64,000 bases of DNA from SAR202 cluster bacterium. Its GTDB lineage: Bacteria > Chloroflexota > Dehalococcoidia > Lucifugimonadales > UBA2962. Positions within the stretch are counted from its first letter, which is position 1; each line of letters begins with the position of its first letter. The translations under genes were made by a program, and so were the position numbers. Location of the stretch: contig JAKUTS010000003.1 of NCBI GenBank assembly GCA_022447925.1, positions 88,118-152,117 of the forward strand, read 5' to 3'. The notes beneath the pieces are model-generated. The model was given only the letters and a program-made list of their open reading frames with translations. It did no database searches and was not told the origin of the DNA. Below, piece by piece: positions 35,811 through 44,106 of this stretch.

Positions 35811-35993
35811 ATGCCGATAGTAAAGGTTGAGATGTGGAATGGTAGAACTTCCGATCAGAAGGCGCAGTTAGCTAAAGAAATAACCGACTCATTTGAGAGG
35901 TTGGGTACTGCTAGAGATGCGACTATAGTGGTGTTCAATGACGTTTCAAAGGATAATTGGGCACAAGGCGGAACATTAGCTTCTGAGTCATAA
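35811..35993 (+). CDS. 4-oxalocrotonate tautomerase-like protein (60 aa)
   Basis: The start MPIVKVEM leaves the catalytic Pro at position 2 (Pro1 of the mature protein), as in tautomerase superfamily enzymes. The 60-residue length and the ending NWAQGG-type block match the 4-OT/DmpI family. An AAGGAG site precedes ATG. It probably works as an oligomer on keto-enol substrates. No aromatic catabolism genes are adjacent. Confidence 0.88.
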   Translation: MPIVKVEMWNGRTSDQKAQLAKEITDSFERLGTARDATIVVFNDVSKDNWAQGGTLASES

Positions 35994-35999
35994 ATCTAA

Positions 36000-36033
36000 T
36001 TGACCGTATCGGATTAACCAGTCTATACTGGTT
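36000..36033 (+). promoter_or_regulatory. sigma70-like promoter of the trp operon with palindrome over the -10
   Basis: TTGACC (36000-36005) and TATACT (36024-36029) are separated by 18 bases and precede the T-box leader by about 25 bp. A perfect inverted repeat, AACCAGT-ctat-ACTGGTT (36016-36033), straddles the -10. It could be an operator, or a hairpin ending the upstream tautomerase transcript. Confidence 0.6.
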
Positions 36034-36054
36034 CTTATAAGAATAAATTAAAAG

Positions 36055-36321
36055 CTATGAACAGGATTAGTAACCCCTGAAATTGACCAAGAGAGCCGGG
36101 TAAGCTGTGAGCCGGTGTCAATAGAAAGGGTTGAATGGACCTGGGAGCTGCCTCCTGAACACAGATGTAAATTACATCGTTAATTAGGGAAACGCCGGAA
36201 TTGGCTCCGTTAATAAAGCCTAGGACATAAAACTGTCTGCAATTAAGAGCCTTAATATAGAATTAAGGAAATAGGGTGGCACCGCGGAATAATAACCCGT
36301 CCCTTGTGGGATGGGTTTTTT
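36055..36321 (+). promoter_or_regulatory. T-box riboswitch (tRNA-Trp responsive) upstream of trpS-trp operon
   Basis: The leader contains the near-invariant T-box sequence AGGGTGGCACCGCGG (36273-36287), followed by an intrinsic terminator. The 5' stem I region has AGAG and GGAGCTGCC elements, and a specifier loop GAA-TGG-AC with TGG at 36136-36138, the tryptophan codon. The bulge TGGC would pair with the tRNA 3' end GCCA. The tRNA-Trp in this window (54447-54523) has anticodon CCA and discriminator G, so both contacts fit. Uncharged tRNA-Trp should favour antitermination and read-through into trpS and trpEGDCF. Confidence 0.93.
36294..36321 (+). terminator. T-box terminator hairpin
   Basis: AACCCGTCCC (36294-36303) pairs with GGGATGGGTT (36308-36317), with one G-U pair and a TTGT loop, and runs into six T (36316-36321). 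It competes with the antiterminator formed by the T-box sequence. Confidence 0.9.
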
Positions 36322-36345
36322 AATTACAGGATAAGGATAAATACA

Positions 36346-37377
36346 ATGCCTGCCGCAAGCATCAAGAAGAGCCGAATTTTAACGGGTATCCAGCCATCTG
36401 GAGACATGCAACTAGGGAATTATCTGGGAGCAGTTAAGCACTGGGTTATGAACCAAGACGTTCAAACCAATTTCATCCCGGTTGTTGATCTTCATTCTAT
36501 AACCGTAAAGCAGGATCCTCGAGAATTGTACCGACAGACTGTATCTCTAGTTGCAATGTTAATTGCATGTGGCATAGACCCGGATAAAAGCACTTTATTT
36601 ATACAAAGTCACGTCTCAGCTCATGCTGTACTGGCTTGGGTTTTAAATTGTACTACTCCAGTTGGGTGGTTAGAGAGAATGATTCAATATAAAGAAAAAG
36701 CTCAAAATCAGGAGAGGGTATCAACTGGTCTTCTTACTTACCCTGTATTAATGGCTGCTGATATATTGATATACGATGCTGATGAGGTTCCTGTTGGAGA
36801 AGATCAGAAACAGCATGTTGAGTTAACTCGAGATATAGCGGAACGATTTAATAATATTTACGGTGAAACTTTTGTTCTTCCAGAAGCTGTTGTCCCTAAA
36901 GTTGGAGCACGGGTTATGGGTTTAGATAATCCATTAATAAAAATGTCCAAAAGTTATGCTCACGTTCGTGGTCATGCTATAAGTATGCTAGATGATTCAA
37001 AGGAAATAGAAAGATCTATAAAACGTTCTGTGACTGATTCATATAATGAGATTCGCTTTTCCAATGAAAAGGAAAGAGCGGGAGTTAACAATCTTCTGGG
37101 AATTTACCAGGTAATTACTGGAAAGACAGTGGATGAAGTTGAAAATGATTTTAATGATGCGAGGGGATATGGAGACTTGAAATCAAGGGTAAGCGATGTG
37201 GTAATTTCAGAAATTGAACCCATAAAAAAACGTTACCATGAACTAATAAATAACTCAGATGAACTGGGACGTTTAATTCAGAAGGGGGATGCTGCTGCAA
37301 AGCAATATGCTGACCCTAAATTAGATATTGTTTTGGAGAAGGTCGGTCTTCATAGGAATGATAATACGGGTGGGTAA
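36346..37377 (+). CDS. trpS: tryptophanyl-tRNA synthetase
   Basis: ATG 36346 has an AAGGA site 8 bases upstream; an earlier in-frame GTG lies inside the terminator and is rejected. The 343-residue class I enzyme shows GIQPSGDMQLGNYLGA (HIGH-equivalent), GEDQKQHVELTRDIA and KMSKSYAH. It charges tRNA-Trp. It is the first gene of the T-box-controlled unit, only 2 bp before trpE. Confidence 0.96.
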   Translation: MPAASIKKSRILTGIQPSGDMQLGNYLGAVKHWVMNQDVQTNFIPVVDLHSITVKQDPRELYRQTVSLVAMLIACGIDPDKSTLFIQSHVSAHAVLAWVLNCTTPVGWLERMIQYKEKAQNQERVSTGLLTYPVLMAADILIYDADEVPVGEDQKQHVELTRDIAERFNNIYGETFVLPEAVVPKVGARVMGLDNPLIKMSKSYAHVRGHAISMLDDSKEIERSIKRSVTDSYNEIRFSNEKERAGVNNLLGIYQVITGKTVDEVENDFNDARGYGDLKSRVSDVVISEIEPIKKRYHELINNSDELGRLIQKGDAAAKQYADPKLDIVLEKVGLHRNDNTGG

Positions 37378-37379
37378 AT

Positions 37380-38903
37380 ATGACTCTTGATGATTCGGAA
37401 TATTCAATTAGTGTTGAAGATATTAAAAGCCTTTTAAATCAGGATGTTGATGGTAATCTCGTGCCACTGTCCAGAACTGTGAACACCAAAAATGAGACCC
37501 CGGTTTCGATATATTCAAAAGTTGCATCTCAACCGTATTCCTTTTTGTTTGAAAGTGTAGAAGGAGCTGAGAGGATTGCGCGATATAGTTTCATAGGCGT
37601 TAAGCCATATGAAACTATTAAAACTGGAGAAGGTCAAAAGCATGGTTCAGTTGACCCGCTGAGGTTGATTGAGCAGCGGCTAAGTGACAAAAAAGTTGTT
37701 GAGCAGTTTAAATCAAATAGATTTGATGGAGGCGCAGTTGGTTATGCATCTTATGAAACGGCGTCATATTTTGAAGATCTTCCAACGGCAGACCAAGATA
37801 CACTCAATCTACCAGAATCCATTTTTATGTTTTTCAATACTTATATTATGTTTGATCACATTGATAACCAAATAAGTATTGTTAGCCACGTAAACCTAGA
37901 TCAAGAAATAGAAACAGCCTATGCTGAAGCCGTTAATAGTATCGAAAGTGTTATTGAAACGCTTTTAAGTCCTCAGGTTGCATCAGAAACACAGGAATAC
38001 AAAAGTATTAAAGATAAACACCGAGATGATGAAGATAAATCATTAACGATGGTTAATTTTGATGGAGTTGATGCCACAGTCAACATAGATAAAGACTATT
38101 ACAAAGATGCGTTGAGTAAGATCATAGAGTACATTTATGAAGGAGACTGCATACAGGTTGTTTTCTCTCAGCGCTTTAGCTTATCTACCAACGCTGCACC
38201 GTTGGACATTTACCGCTCTTTAAGAGAGGTAAACCCATCGCCATACATGTTTTATCTTGATTTAGAAGACTTCCATATAGTGGGAGCTTCGCCTGAGATG
38301 TTGGTTAGATGCGTAGATGACAAAATTGATTATCATCCAATAGCAGGTACAAGGAGACGTGGTTTGGATGACCAAGAAGATGTGATCATTGCTGAAGAAT
38401 TATTAACTGATGACAAAGAGCTAGCCGAACACATAATGTTAGTTGATTTAGGCAGAAATGATGTTGGACGAGTTAGTAGTCCAGGGAGTGTTAAAGTGAC
38501 CCAGCTGATGGAAGTGGAATTATATTCTCATGTGATGCATATAGTTTCACACGTTACCGGCTCTTTGAAACCAGGTTTGACCTGTTACGACGCTTTCCGA
38601 TCTTGTTTTCCTGCAGGGACAGTGTCTGGTGCCCCAAAAATTAGAGCGATGGAGATTTTGTCAGAACTTGAGCCAGTTAAGAGGGGTGCCTATGCCGGCG
38701 CAGTAGGTTATTTTTCCTTCTCCGGAAATATGGATACCTGTATTGCTTTGAGAACATTGGTAATTAAAGACGGTGTTGCACATGTTCAGGCGGGCGGAGG
38801 CATAGTAGCGGATAGCAATGTTGATAATGAATATGAGGAAACTATAAATAAAGCTAGCGCCGTAGTGAAAGCCATAAGCATAGCTGAGTTAAATAAATCA
38901 TGA
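37380..38903 (+). CDS. trpE: anthranilate synthase component I
   Basis: The 507-residue chorismate-using enzyme has an N-terminal TrpE domain and the C-terminal chorismate-binding domain with CIQVVFSQRFS, YMFYLDLEDFHIVGASPE, PIAGTRRRG, DLGRNDVGRVS and PAGTVSGAPKIRAMEI. It makes anthranilate with TrpG. The N-terminal tryptophan feedback-site region is present but the LLES motif is not obvious. It overlaps trpG by 4 bp. Confidence 0.95.
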   Translation: MTLDDSEYSISVEDIKSLLNQDVDGNLVPLSRTVNTKNETPVSIYSKVASQPYSFLFESVEGAERIARYSFIGVKPYETIKTGEGQKHGSVDPLRLIEQRLSDKKVVEQFKSNRFDGGAVGYASYETASYFEDLPTADQDTLNLPESIFMFFNTYIMFDHIDNQISIVSHVNLDQEIETAYAEAVNSIESVIETLLSPQVASETQEYKSIKDKHRDDEDKSLTMVNFDGVDATVNIDKDYYKDALSKIIEYIYEGDCIQVVFSQRFSLSTNAAPLDIYRSLREVNPSPYMFYLDLEDFHIVGASPEMLVRCVDDKIDYHPIAGTRRRGLDDQEDVIIAEELLTDDKELAEHIMLVDLGRNDVGRVSSPGSVKVTQLMEVELYSHVMHIVSHVTGSLKPGLTCYDAFRSCFPAGTVSGAPKIRAMEILSELEPVKRGAYAGAVGYFSFSGNMDTCIALRTLVIKDGVAHVQAGGGIVADSNVDNEYEETINKASAVVKAISIAELNKS

Positions 38904-39475
38904 ATATTTTAATCGATAACTACGACTCATTTACTTACAATATATACCAATTTATATGTGAGTTGGGTGCGGAAGTTGAAGTAGTAAGAAATGACAAGGT
39001 CACAGTTGAAGAGATTGCTCAGATGAACCCGGAAAAAATTATTATATCTCCAGGTCCCTGCAATCCGGATAAGGCCGGTATATCAACCTCAGCAATCGAT
39101 TACTTTGTCTCCAGAGTGCCCATTTTGGGTGTATGCTTGGGGCATCAGTGTGTTGGACAGGCATTTGGAGCTATAGTAGGGCCAGCCGGGGAAATAATGC
39201 ACGGAAAAACTTCTGATATTTATCACGATGGCAAGGGTGTTTTTACTGATATACCCAGCCCATTTGCTGCCATTAGATATCACTCGTTATCAATATCGAA
39301 AGATCAATTTCCTGATGATTTAGAAATTTCAGCTTGGACTGGAAATGGTATTGTGATGGGCGTCAGGCATAAATCATTACCAATTGAGGGAGTGCAGTTT
39401 CATCCGGAATCCATCAAGACTGAATATGGCAAAAAATTGCTACAGAATTTCTTGTCTATTGAGTCTAAAGGATGA
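38900..39475 (+). CDS. trpG: anthranilate synthase component II (glutamine amidotransferase)
   Basis: This 191-residue class I amidotransferase has the nucleophile Cys in GVCLGHQCVGQ and the His-Glu pair in VQFHPES. The N-terminus is LIDNYDSFTYN. It supplies ammonia to TrpE. The start ATG overlaps the trpE stop (ATGA), indicating translational coupling. It could also serve para-aminobenzoate synthase, as in organisms sharing TrpG/PabA. Confidence 0.95.
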   Translation: MNILIDNYDSFTYNIYQFICELGAEVEVVRNDKVTVEEIAQMNPEKIIISPGPCNPDKAGISTSAIDYFVSRVPILGVCLGHQCVGQAFGAIVGPAGEIMHGKTSDIYHDGKGVFTDIPSPFAAIRYHSLSISKDQFPDDLEISAWTGNGIVMGVRHKSLPIEGVQFHPESIKTEYGKKLLQNFLSIESKG

Positions 39476-39480
39476 TTTAA

Positions 39481-40494
39481 ATGATTAAAGAATGCATAAA
39501 AAAATTATCAGTAGGAGAAGATCTCGACTTTGATTTAGCCTCTTCTGTGATGGAAGAAATAATGAGTGGTGATGCCACACACGCACAAATCGGAGCTTTT
39601 GTAACTGCATTGAGCGTCAAAGGGGAAGCCCCGAGTGAAATTGCAGGAATGGCAGAAGTAATGCGGTCCAAATCTTTGCGAGTGAAATGTAATTATCCGG
39701 TTATGGATACATGTGGTACGGGGGGTGATGGATCCAATTCCTTTAATATTTCCACTGCTTCAGCTTTTGTTGTAGCAGGCGCAGGCGTAATGGTGGCCAA
39801 GCATGGCAACCGTGCCATGTCCGGATCAAGTGGTAGCGCAGATGTTTTAGAAGCACTTGGGGCTAACATAGATTTAGGACCTGATTCTGTTGAGGAGTGC
39901 TTAAATCAAACTGGTTTTGGGTTTATGTTTGCACAGAAGTTTCATCCATCGATGAAGTTTGCGGCTGCCCCAAGAAAAGAAATAGGTATTCGCACAGTTT
40001 TCAATATTCTTGGTCCACTGACTAATCCTGCTCAAGCTGAATACCAGCTTATAGGAGCCTCAGATAAAAACATTGCCAAAAAAATGATAGAGGTATTAAA
40101 AATACTTAAGTCTAAACATTCAATAGTTGTATGCGGTGAGGATGGATTGGATGAGATTTCTTTATCGGGGAGTACGCATATATGGGAGTTAAAGGACGGA
40201 ATCATAACTGAACGGTCTATCAAACCATCTGACCTAGGATTGCCATTAGTAGATAATGTGGAAATAAAGATAAATAATCCAAATGAAAGCGCAAAACTTT
40301 TAGAGAACGTTTTATCTGCAAAAGAAACTTCTGCTAGATTCTTAGTTCTTGCTAATGCAGGAGCAGCATTACTAGCGGCAGATAGAGCTGAATCGTTTAT
40401 TGACGGAGTTAGTATTGCCACTAAGTCAATAGACAGTGGTTCTGCCCTTAAAGTACTTAAGTCTTACATTAAATTAAGTAATACTCTTAGTTAG
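39481..40494 (+). CDS. trpD: anthranilate phosphoribosyltransferase
   Basis: The 337-residue enzyme has the PRPP-binding CGTGGDGSNSFNIST, the anthranilate site KHGNRAMSGSSGSADVLEALG, and FNILGPLTNPA. It transfers phosphoribose to anthranilate. It is a stand-alone TrpD, not fused to TrpG, and starts 5 bp after trpG. Confidence 0.96.
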   Translation: MIKECIKKLSVGEDLDFDLASSVMEEIMSGDATHAQIGAFVTALSVKGEAPSEIAGMAEVMRSKSLRVKCNYPVMDTCGTGGDGSNSFNISTASAFVVAGAGVMVAKHGNRAMSGSSGSADVLEALGANIDLGPDSVEECLNQTGFGFMFAQKFHPSMKFAAAPRKEIGIRTVFNILGPLTNPAQAEYQLIGASDKNIAKKMIEVLKILKSKHSIVVCGEDGLDEISLSGSTHIWELKDGIITERSIKPSDLGLPLVDNVEIKINNPNESAKLLENVLSAKETSARFLVLANAGAALLAADRAESFIDGVSIATKSIDSGSALKVLKSYIKLSNTLS

Positions 40495-40508
40495 GAATTG
40501 AGACGGCT

Positions 40509-41297
40509 ATGAAGATACCAGATATATTGCAAGAGATCGTAGAAGCTAAGAGAAAAGAGTTAGAGAGTCAAAAGCAAAATTTACCCTTGGATCGCTTAGC
40601 GGACAGAGTAACTCAACAGCCTAGGCCCTTAAACTTTTCAGGCGCGTTGTTGGGATCATCTTTACGTGTAATTGCAGAAATAAAGAAACGTTCTCCTGCA
40701 AAAGGAGATTTAGCATCGAATGTAGATGTATCTAAACTTGCCAGTATTTACTGCTGTAACGGTGCTGCTGCTATTTCCGTATTAACTAATTCGGATCATT
40801 TTGGTGGTAGTATCGATGATTTAAGAATAGTTGCTGAAATTGCTCATCAAGAAAGAATACCTGTTTTAAGAAAAGAATTTATTTTTGACCCTTATCAAGT
40901 GTTTGAAGCCAGAGCGAATGGTGCAGACGCTATTTTGTTAATTGCATCTATGTTGACTCTTAAAGAAATGCAGAACTTGAAAGAAGTGGCAGATGGATTA
41001 TGGATGCAAGCGATTTTTGAAGTTCACGATGAGCAAGAATTGAAAAAAGTACTAGATTGTAACGCGGAAATTATTGGGATAAATAATAGAAATTTACATA
41101 CATTTGTAACGGACATTGCAGTTACAGAACGATTAGCCCCGTCAATTCCCAAGGGCAAAATAATTGTCAGTGAGAGCGGTATTTCAGGAGTAGAAGATAT
41201 GTCTAGAATTGCAGCGGCAGGCGCTAATTGTGTTTTAGTTGGAGAGACCTTAGTGACCGCTGATGATCCTGGATTAATGTTGAGGCGATTAGTTTGA
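40509..41297 (+). CDS. trpC: indole-3-glycerol-phosphate synthase
   Basis: The 262-residue TIM barrel has the N-terminal EIVEAKRKEL, the substrate-binding EIKKRSPAKGDL, RKEFIFDPYQVFEARANGADAI-type active-site strands (quoted only in part: LRKEFIFDPYQV), GINNRNLHTF and VSESGIS. It closes the indole ring. The separate TrpC and TrpF contrast with fused enzymes of enteric bacteria. It overlaps trpF by 4 bp. Confidence 0.96.
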   Translation: MKIPDILQEIVEAKRKELESQKQNLPLDRLADRVTQQPRPLNFSGALLGSSLRVIAEIKKRSPAKGDLASNVDVSKLASIYCCNGAAAISVLTNSDHFGGSIDDLRIVAEIAHQERIPVLRKEFIFDPYQVFEARANGADAILLIASMLTLKEMQNLKEVADGLWMQAIFEVHDEQELKKVLDCNAEIIGINNRNLHTFVTDIAVTERLAPSIPKGKIIVSESGISGVEDMSRIAAAGANCVLVGETLVTADDPGLMLRRLV

Positions 41298-41953
41298 CCA
41301 AAGTCAAGATATGTGGTTTAAAAAAGTTAGAGCACGCATTAATTGCTACTGAGACAGGAGCAAGCTTTTTAGGCTTTGTTTTTGTTGAAGGAGTTCGGCG
41401 AAAGATTTCACCTTTTGATGCTAATGAGTTGATTACGGGTCTCAAAGAACGCTACACCGGTGATTTTCCTAAATTAGTGGGTCTTTTTGCGAATCAAGCA
41501 TCATCATATGTGAACCAAGTTGTAAGTCAGTGTGACTTAGATATAGTGCAACTGTGTGGAGATGAAGGACCGGAATATTGGTCTTCGATCAATTGTTCAA
41601 TAATCAAGCAGGTTAAGATGGATAGTGAAGGTAAAGGTAGAGATGAGCTATCCCATATAAAGAGCCAAGTTGATGATATAACAGAAGCGGGTCATACGCC
41701 TTTGCTTGATTCATATGAACGCGGAGCACTTGGAGGAACCGGGAAGACATTCGATTGGTCTATGGCGAAACTAGTAAGTGGACATCAGCAAATAATATTA
41801 GCCGGCGGTCTCACTTCAGATAATGTGAATAGTGCTATAAAAACTGTTCAACCATGGGCAGTAGATGTGTCGAGTGGCGTGGAAACTGACGGTCAAAAAG
41901 ATGAGTTAAAACTTCGTAACTTTATCAATAATGCCCTCAATGCTTCTAAATAA
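41294..41953 (+). CDS. trpF: phosphoribosylanthranilate isomerase
   Basis: The 219-residue TIM barrel starts KVKICGLKKLEHA with the catalytic Cys, carries FVEGVRRKISP, VQLCGDEGPEYW, the catalytic Asp in PLLDSYERGALGGTG, and ends with DVSSGVETDGQKD. It isomerises PRA to CdRP. The start is TTG overlapping the trpC stop by 4 bp. trpB and trpA are not next; the following gene is a VOC protein 105 bp away, so the last step is encoded elsewhere. Confidence 0.95.
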   Translation: MTKVKICGLKKLEHALIATETGASFLGFVFVEGVRRKISPFDANELITGLKERYTGDFPKLVGLFANQASSYVNQVVSQCDLDIVQLCGDEGPEYWSSINCSIIKQVKMDSEGKGRDELSHIKSQVDDITEAGHTPLLDSYERGALGGTGKTFDWSMAKLVSGHQQIILAGGLTSDNVNSAIKTVQPWAVDVSSGVETDGQKDELKLRNFINNALNASK

Positions 41954-42058
41954 TACAAACTTACTATGCTGAATCTTGACAGTTGGAGACTCATTTCATA
42001 GCCTTTTGCTTTCCAGGATTATAAATTAAATCGAAGATAATAAAATTGGAGGATTATA

Positions 42059-42448
42059 TTGACTTACGAATTTAACCATGTTCACCTTAAAGCTGCTGAC
42101 CCGAAAGCGGCAGCCGACTGGTATGTGAAAGCGTTCGGATTTACAATTGTAAGTGACTCTACTAGAAACTTTGGAGATAGGTTTATCGCTTGTGACACCA
42201 TAGACGGAACGCGAATAAATATTTCTAATGAAAGAACTGGAGAGACCTTAGGAAATGGAGATGCTGGTGCTCACTTTGGTATTGAGCATTTCGGGGTTAA
42301 TGTTGAGAATTTGCCATCAGCTATTACAGAACTGACTGATTTGGGAGCAGAATTACTCGAAGGCCCAATTGATTGTGGCGGCGGTCTCCACATTGCATTT
42401 ATAAAATGCCCGCAAGATACTCGGGTAGAATTACTTCAGCTGCCATAA
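42059..42448 (+). CDS. VOC family protein (glyoxalase/dioxygenase fold)
   Basis: The 129-residue protein has the vicinal-oxygen-chelate pattern: HVHLKAADPKAAADWYVKAF near the start, then a mid-protein HFGIEHFGVNVENL and a terminal VELLQLP. The potential metal ligands are the early His, the middle His and the terminal Glu. TTG start with a GGAGG site. The reaction is unknown; glyoxalase, lyase or dioxygenase roles all occur. Confidence 0.85.
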   Translation: MTYEFNHVHLKAADPKAAADWYVKAFGFTIVSDSTRNFGDRFIACDTIDGTRINISNERTGETLGNGDAGAHFGIEHFGVNVENLPSAITELTDLGAELLEGPIDCGGGLHIAFIKCPQDTRVELLQLP

Positions 42449-42463
42449 ATACGGAAGTAGTTC

Positions 42464-42814
42464 TTGAGTATCAATAGTAACAGCTGTATTTTCTGTCAAA
42501 TTCTTACTGAACAATCTATAGACACATTTTTATTCAAAGATGAATTTTGTTTTGCCATAAGAGACATAAACCCTGTTGCAAAAGTGCATTTTTTAGTAAT
42601 ACCTAATGTCCATTTAACATTTTTGGAGCAATGGGATGAATCTAATTTGCCTATTATTGGTCAAATGGTCGATGTTGCTAGAAAATTAGCATCCTCGGAA
42701 GGTATAGCTGATAGTGGCTATAGATTATCAATAAATCAAAAAGAAGATGCTGGCCAAATGATCGACCACTTACATCTTCATGTATACGGCGGAGAAAAAT
42801 TAAGGAGTATGTAA
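42464..42814 (+). CDS. HIT family nucleotide-binding protein
   Basis: The 116-residue protein has CIFCQI near the N-terminus and the histidine triad HLHLHVYGG at the C-terminus. HIT hydrolases remove AMP from lysine-AMP or hydrolyse dinucleoside polyphosphates. A TTG start follows the VOC gene by 15 bp, and a YqeK-like gene follows directly, linking two proteins of dinucleoside metabolism. Confidence 0.92.
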   Translation: MSINSNSCIFCQILTEQSIDTFLFKDEFCFAIRDINPVAKVHFLVIPNVHLTFLEQWDESNLPIIGQMVDVARKLASSEGIADSGYRLSINQKEDAGQMIDHLHLHVYGGEKLRSM

Positions 42815-43384
42815 TTGCCTTCTACAGAAGTAGTGATAGCTAAGAAATTTAACAACTTGTTAAGACCACTTCAGGTGCATATTAACCGGACTACTGTTTT
42901 GGCTGGCGAATTAGCTGAGATTCATGGAGTTGATACAAATGCTTGTGAATTGGCTGCAAGCACGCATGATCTTTTTAGATCTGAACCAGATTTTGCTCAA
43001 ATATCTACTGCAGAGAGATATGGCATTCCAATTGGTGATATCGAAGCAGGAATCCCTATGCTACTTCATGGGCCCAACGCAGCAGCCTGGTTGGAGAATG
43101 AAGCTGGCTTGACGGACAATCGTGTTCTAGAAGCGGTTAGGTGGCATACATTTGGATCGCCGGAAATAGATGACGTGGGTAAGATCTTGTATTTAGCAGA
43201 CAAGCTGGAACCTGGAAAAGTCATTGCAGATCCAAGTTTGGAACCGATTAGGCAAATGGCAGAGAGTCACCCAGATAAAGCTTTACTGGAATTGTTAGAA
43301 AAGAGACTGGAAAATCAGGTGTCGAAATCGTTACAAGTTCATCCATATACATTAGCGTTAATTGAAAATCTCAGATCAGATTAA
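42815..43384 (+). CDS. HD-domain YqeK-like Ap4A hydrolase
   Basis: The 189-residue HD-family protein has the metal-binding pattern: His at HINRTTVLAGELAEIHG, HD in ASTHDLFRSEPD, LLHGPNAAAWL, RWHTFGSPEID and YLADKLEPGK. This matches YqeK symmetrical Ap4A hydrolases. YqeK is usually beside nadD or rsfS; neither is adjacent here. It starts at the base following the HIT stop. The 3' end overlaps the convergent exporter by 14 bp. Confidence 0.85.
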   Translation: MPSTEVVIAKKFNNLLRPLQVHINRTTVLAGELAEIHGVDTNACELAASTHDLFRSEPDFAQISTAERYGIPIGDIEAGIPMLLHGPNAAAWLENEAGLTDNRVLEAVRWHTFGSPEIDDVGKILYLADKLEPGKVIADPSLEPIRQMAESHPDKALLELLEKRLENQVSKSLQVHPYTLALIENLRSD

Positions 43385-44015
43385 TTCCCCGTATAAAGAA
43401 ATATATTCCCATCGCTCCCATTCCAATACCGCATAAAGTCAGTATTACTTTGTATACTTTTCCTGCTATGATTTTTCTTCCGCTTGCTATCACTATTGAT
43501 ACTAGAGTAAACCATGCAAAATCAGCCAAAATGTGCCCGAAGTAAAAGCAAGCTACACCGACCAACCCATATTCCTGGGACCATATCAAGTATGCTAGCC
43601 CAACTGTAACCCACCAGACACTCCAGTATGGGTTAGATATCGTAACTATTACGCCTCCAATTATGGGGCCCATTTTGCCAAAACTTGACTTACTCGGTGC
43701 GGTATTTAGATCCTTTTCTTTTATGGCACTCCTTACAAAAGTCGCGGCCATAAATATGAGTACAGTGCCTCCTATTATCGAGATGCATATTTGGGCTACG
43801 TCAGAATCTAAAACTGTAGCGGCACCAAAATATAATAATGCGACTACGCCTAACTCAAGAATTGAATGGCCCAAAGAAATTGCTGGGCCGGCCCAGGGTC
43901 CTATTCTTAGAGATTCATTGATATCGTATGCAAGTAATGGTCCAGGAGCGACAGCTCGTTATAATCCTACAATCCAGCATGGAGCGAAAATTGGAAATAA
44001 TACATCAATATTCAT
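43371..44015 (-). pseudogene. LysE-family exporter interrupted by an in-frame TAA
   Basis: The intact-looking downstream part from 43874 (167 aa) is a LysE/RhtB-type membrane protein (GKMGPIIGGVIVTISNPYW). The frame extends upstream past 43874 with the family hallmark APGPLLAYDINESLRIG and WAGPAISLGHSILE, and up to an ATG at 44013-44015 giving MNIDVLFPIFAPCWIVGL. A TAA at 43961-43959 (codon 19) interrupts this. One substitution (TCA to TAA) would explain it. Translation from within would lose helix 1 and the PGP loop. It is therefore a probable nonsense pseudogene or a sequencing error. The family exports amino acids. Confidence 0.8.
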
Positions 44016-44106
44016 TTTTTACGAACCATATCAGAAGTTTATTTGTGGTTAATCCAATATTGTTAGATGATTATGATCACATTGGTTGAAAAGTTGAGGA
44101 TTAGTC

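Noticed and set aside
43959..43961. Recoded stop (selenocysteine or read-through) in the LysE gene
   Set aside because: The codon is TAA, which is not used for selenocysteine, and no recoding structure is evident.
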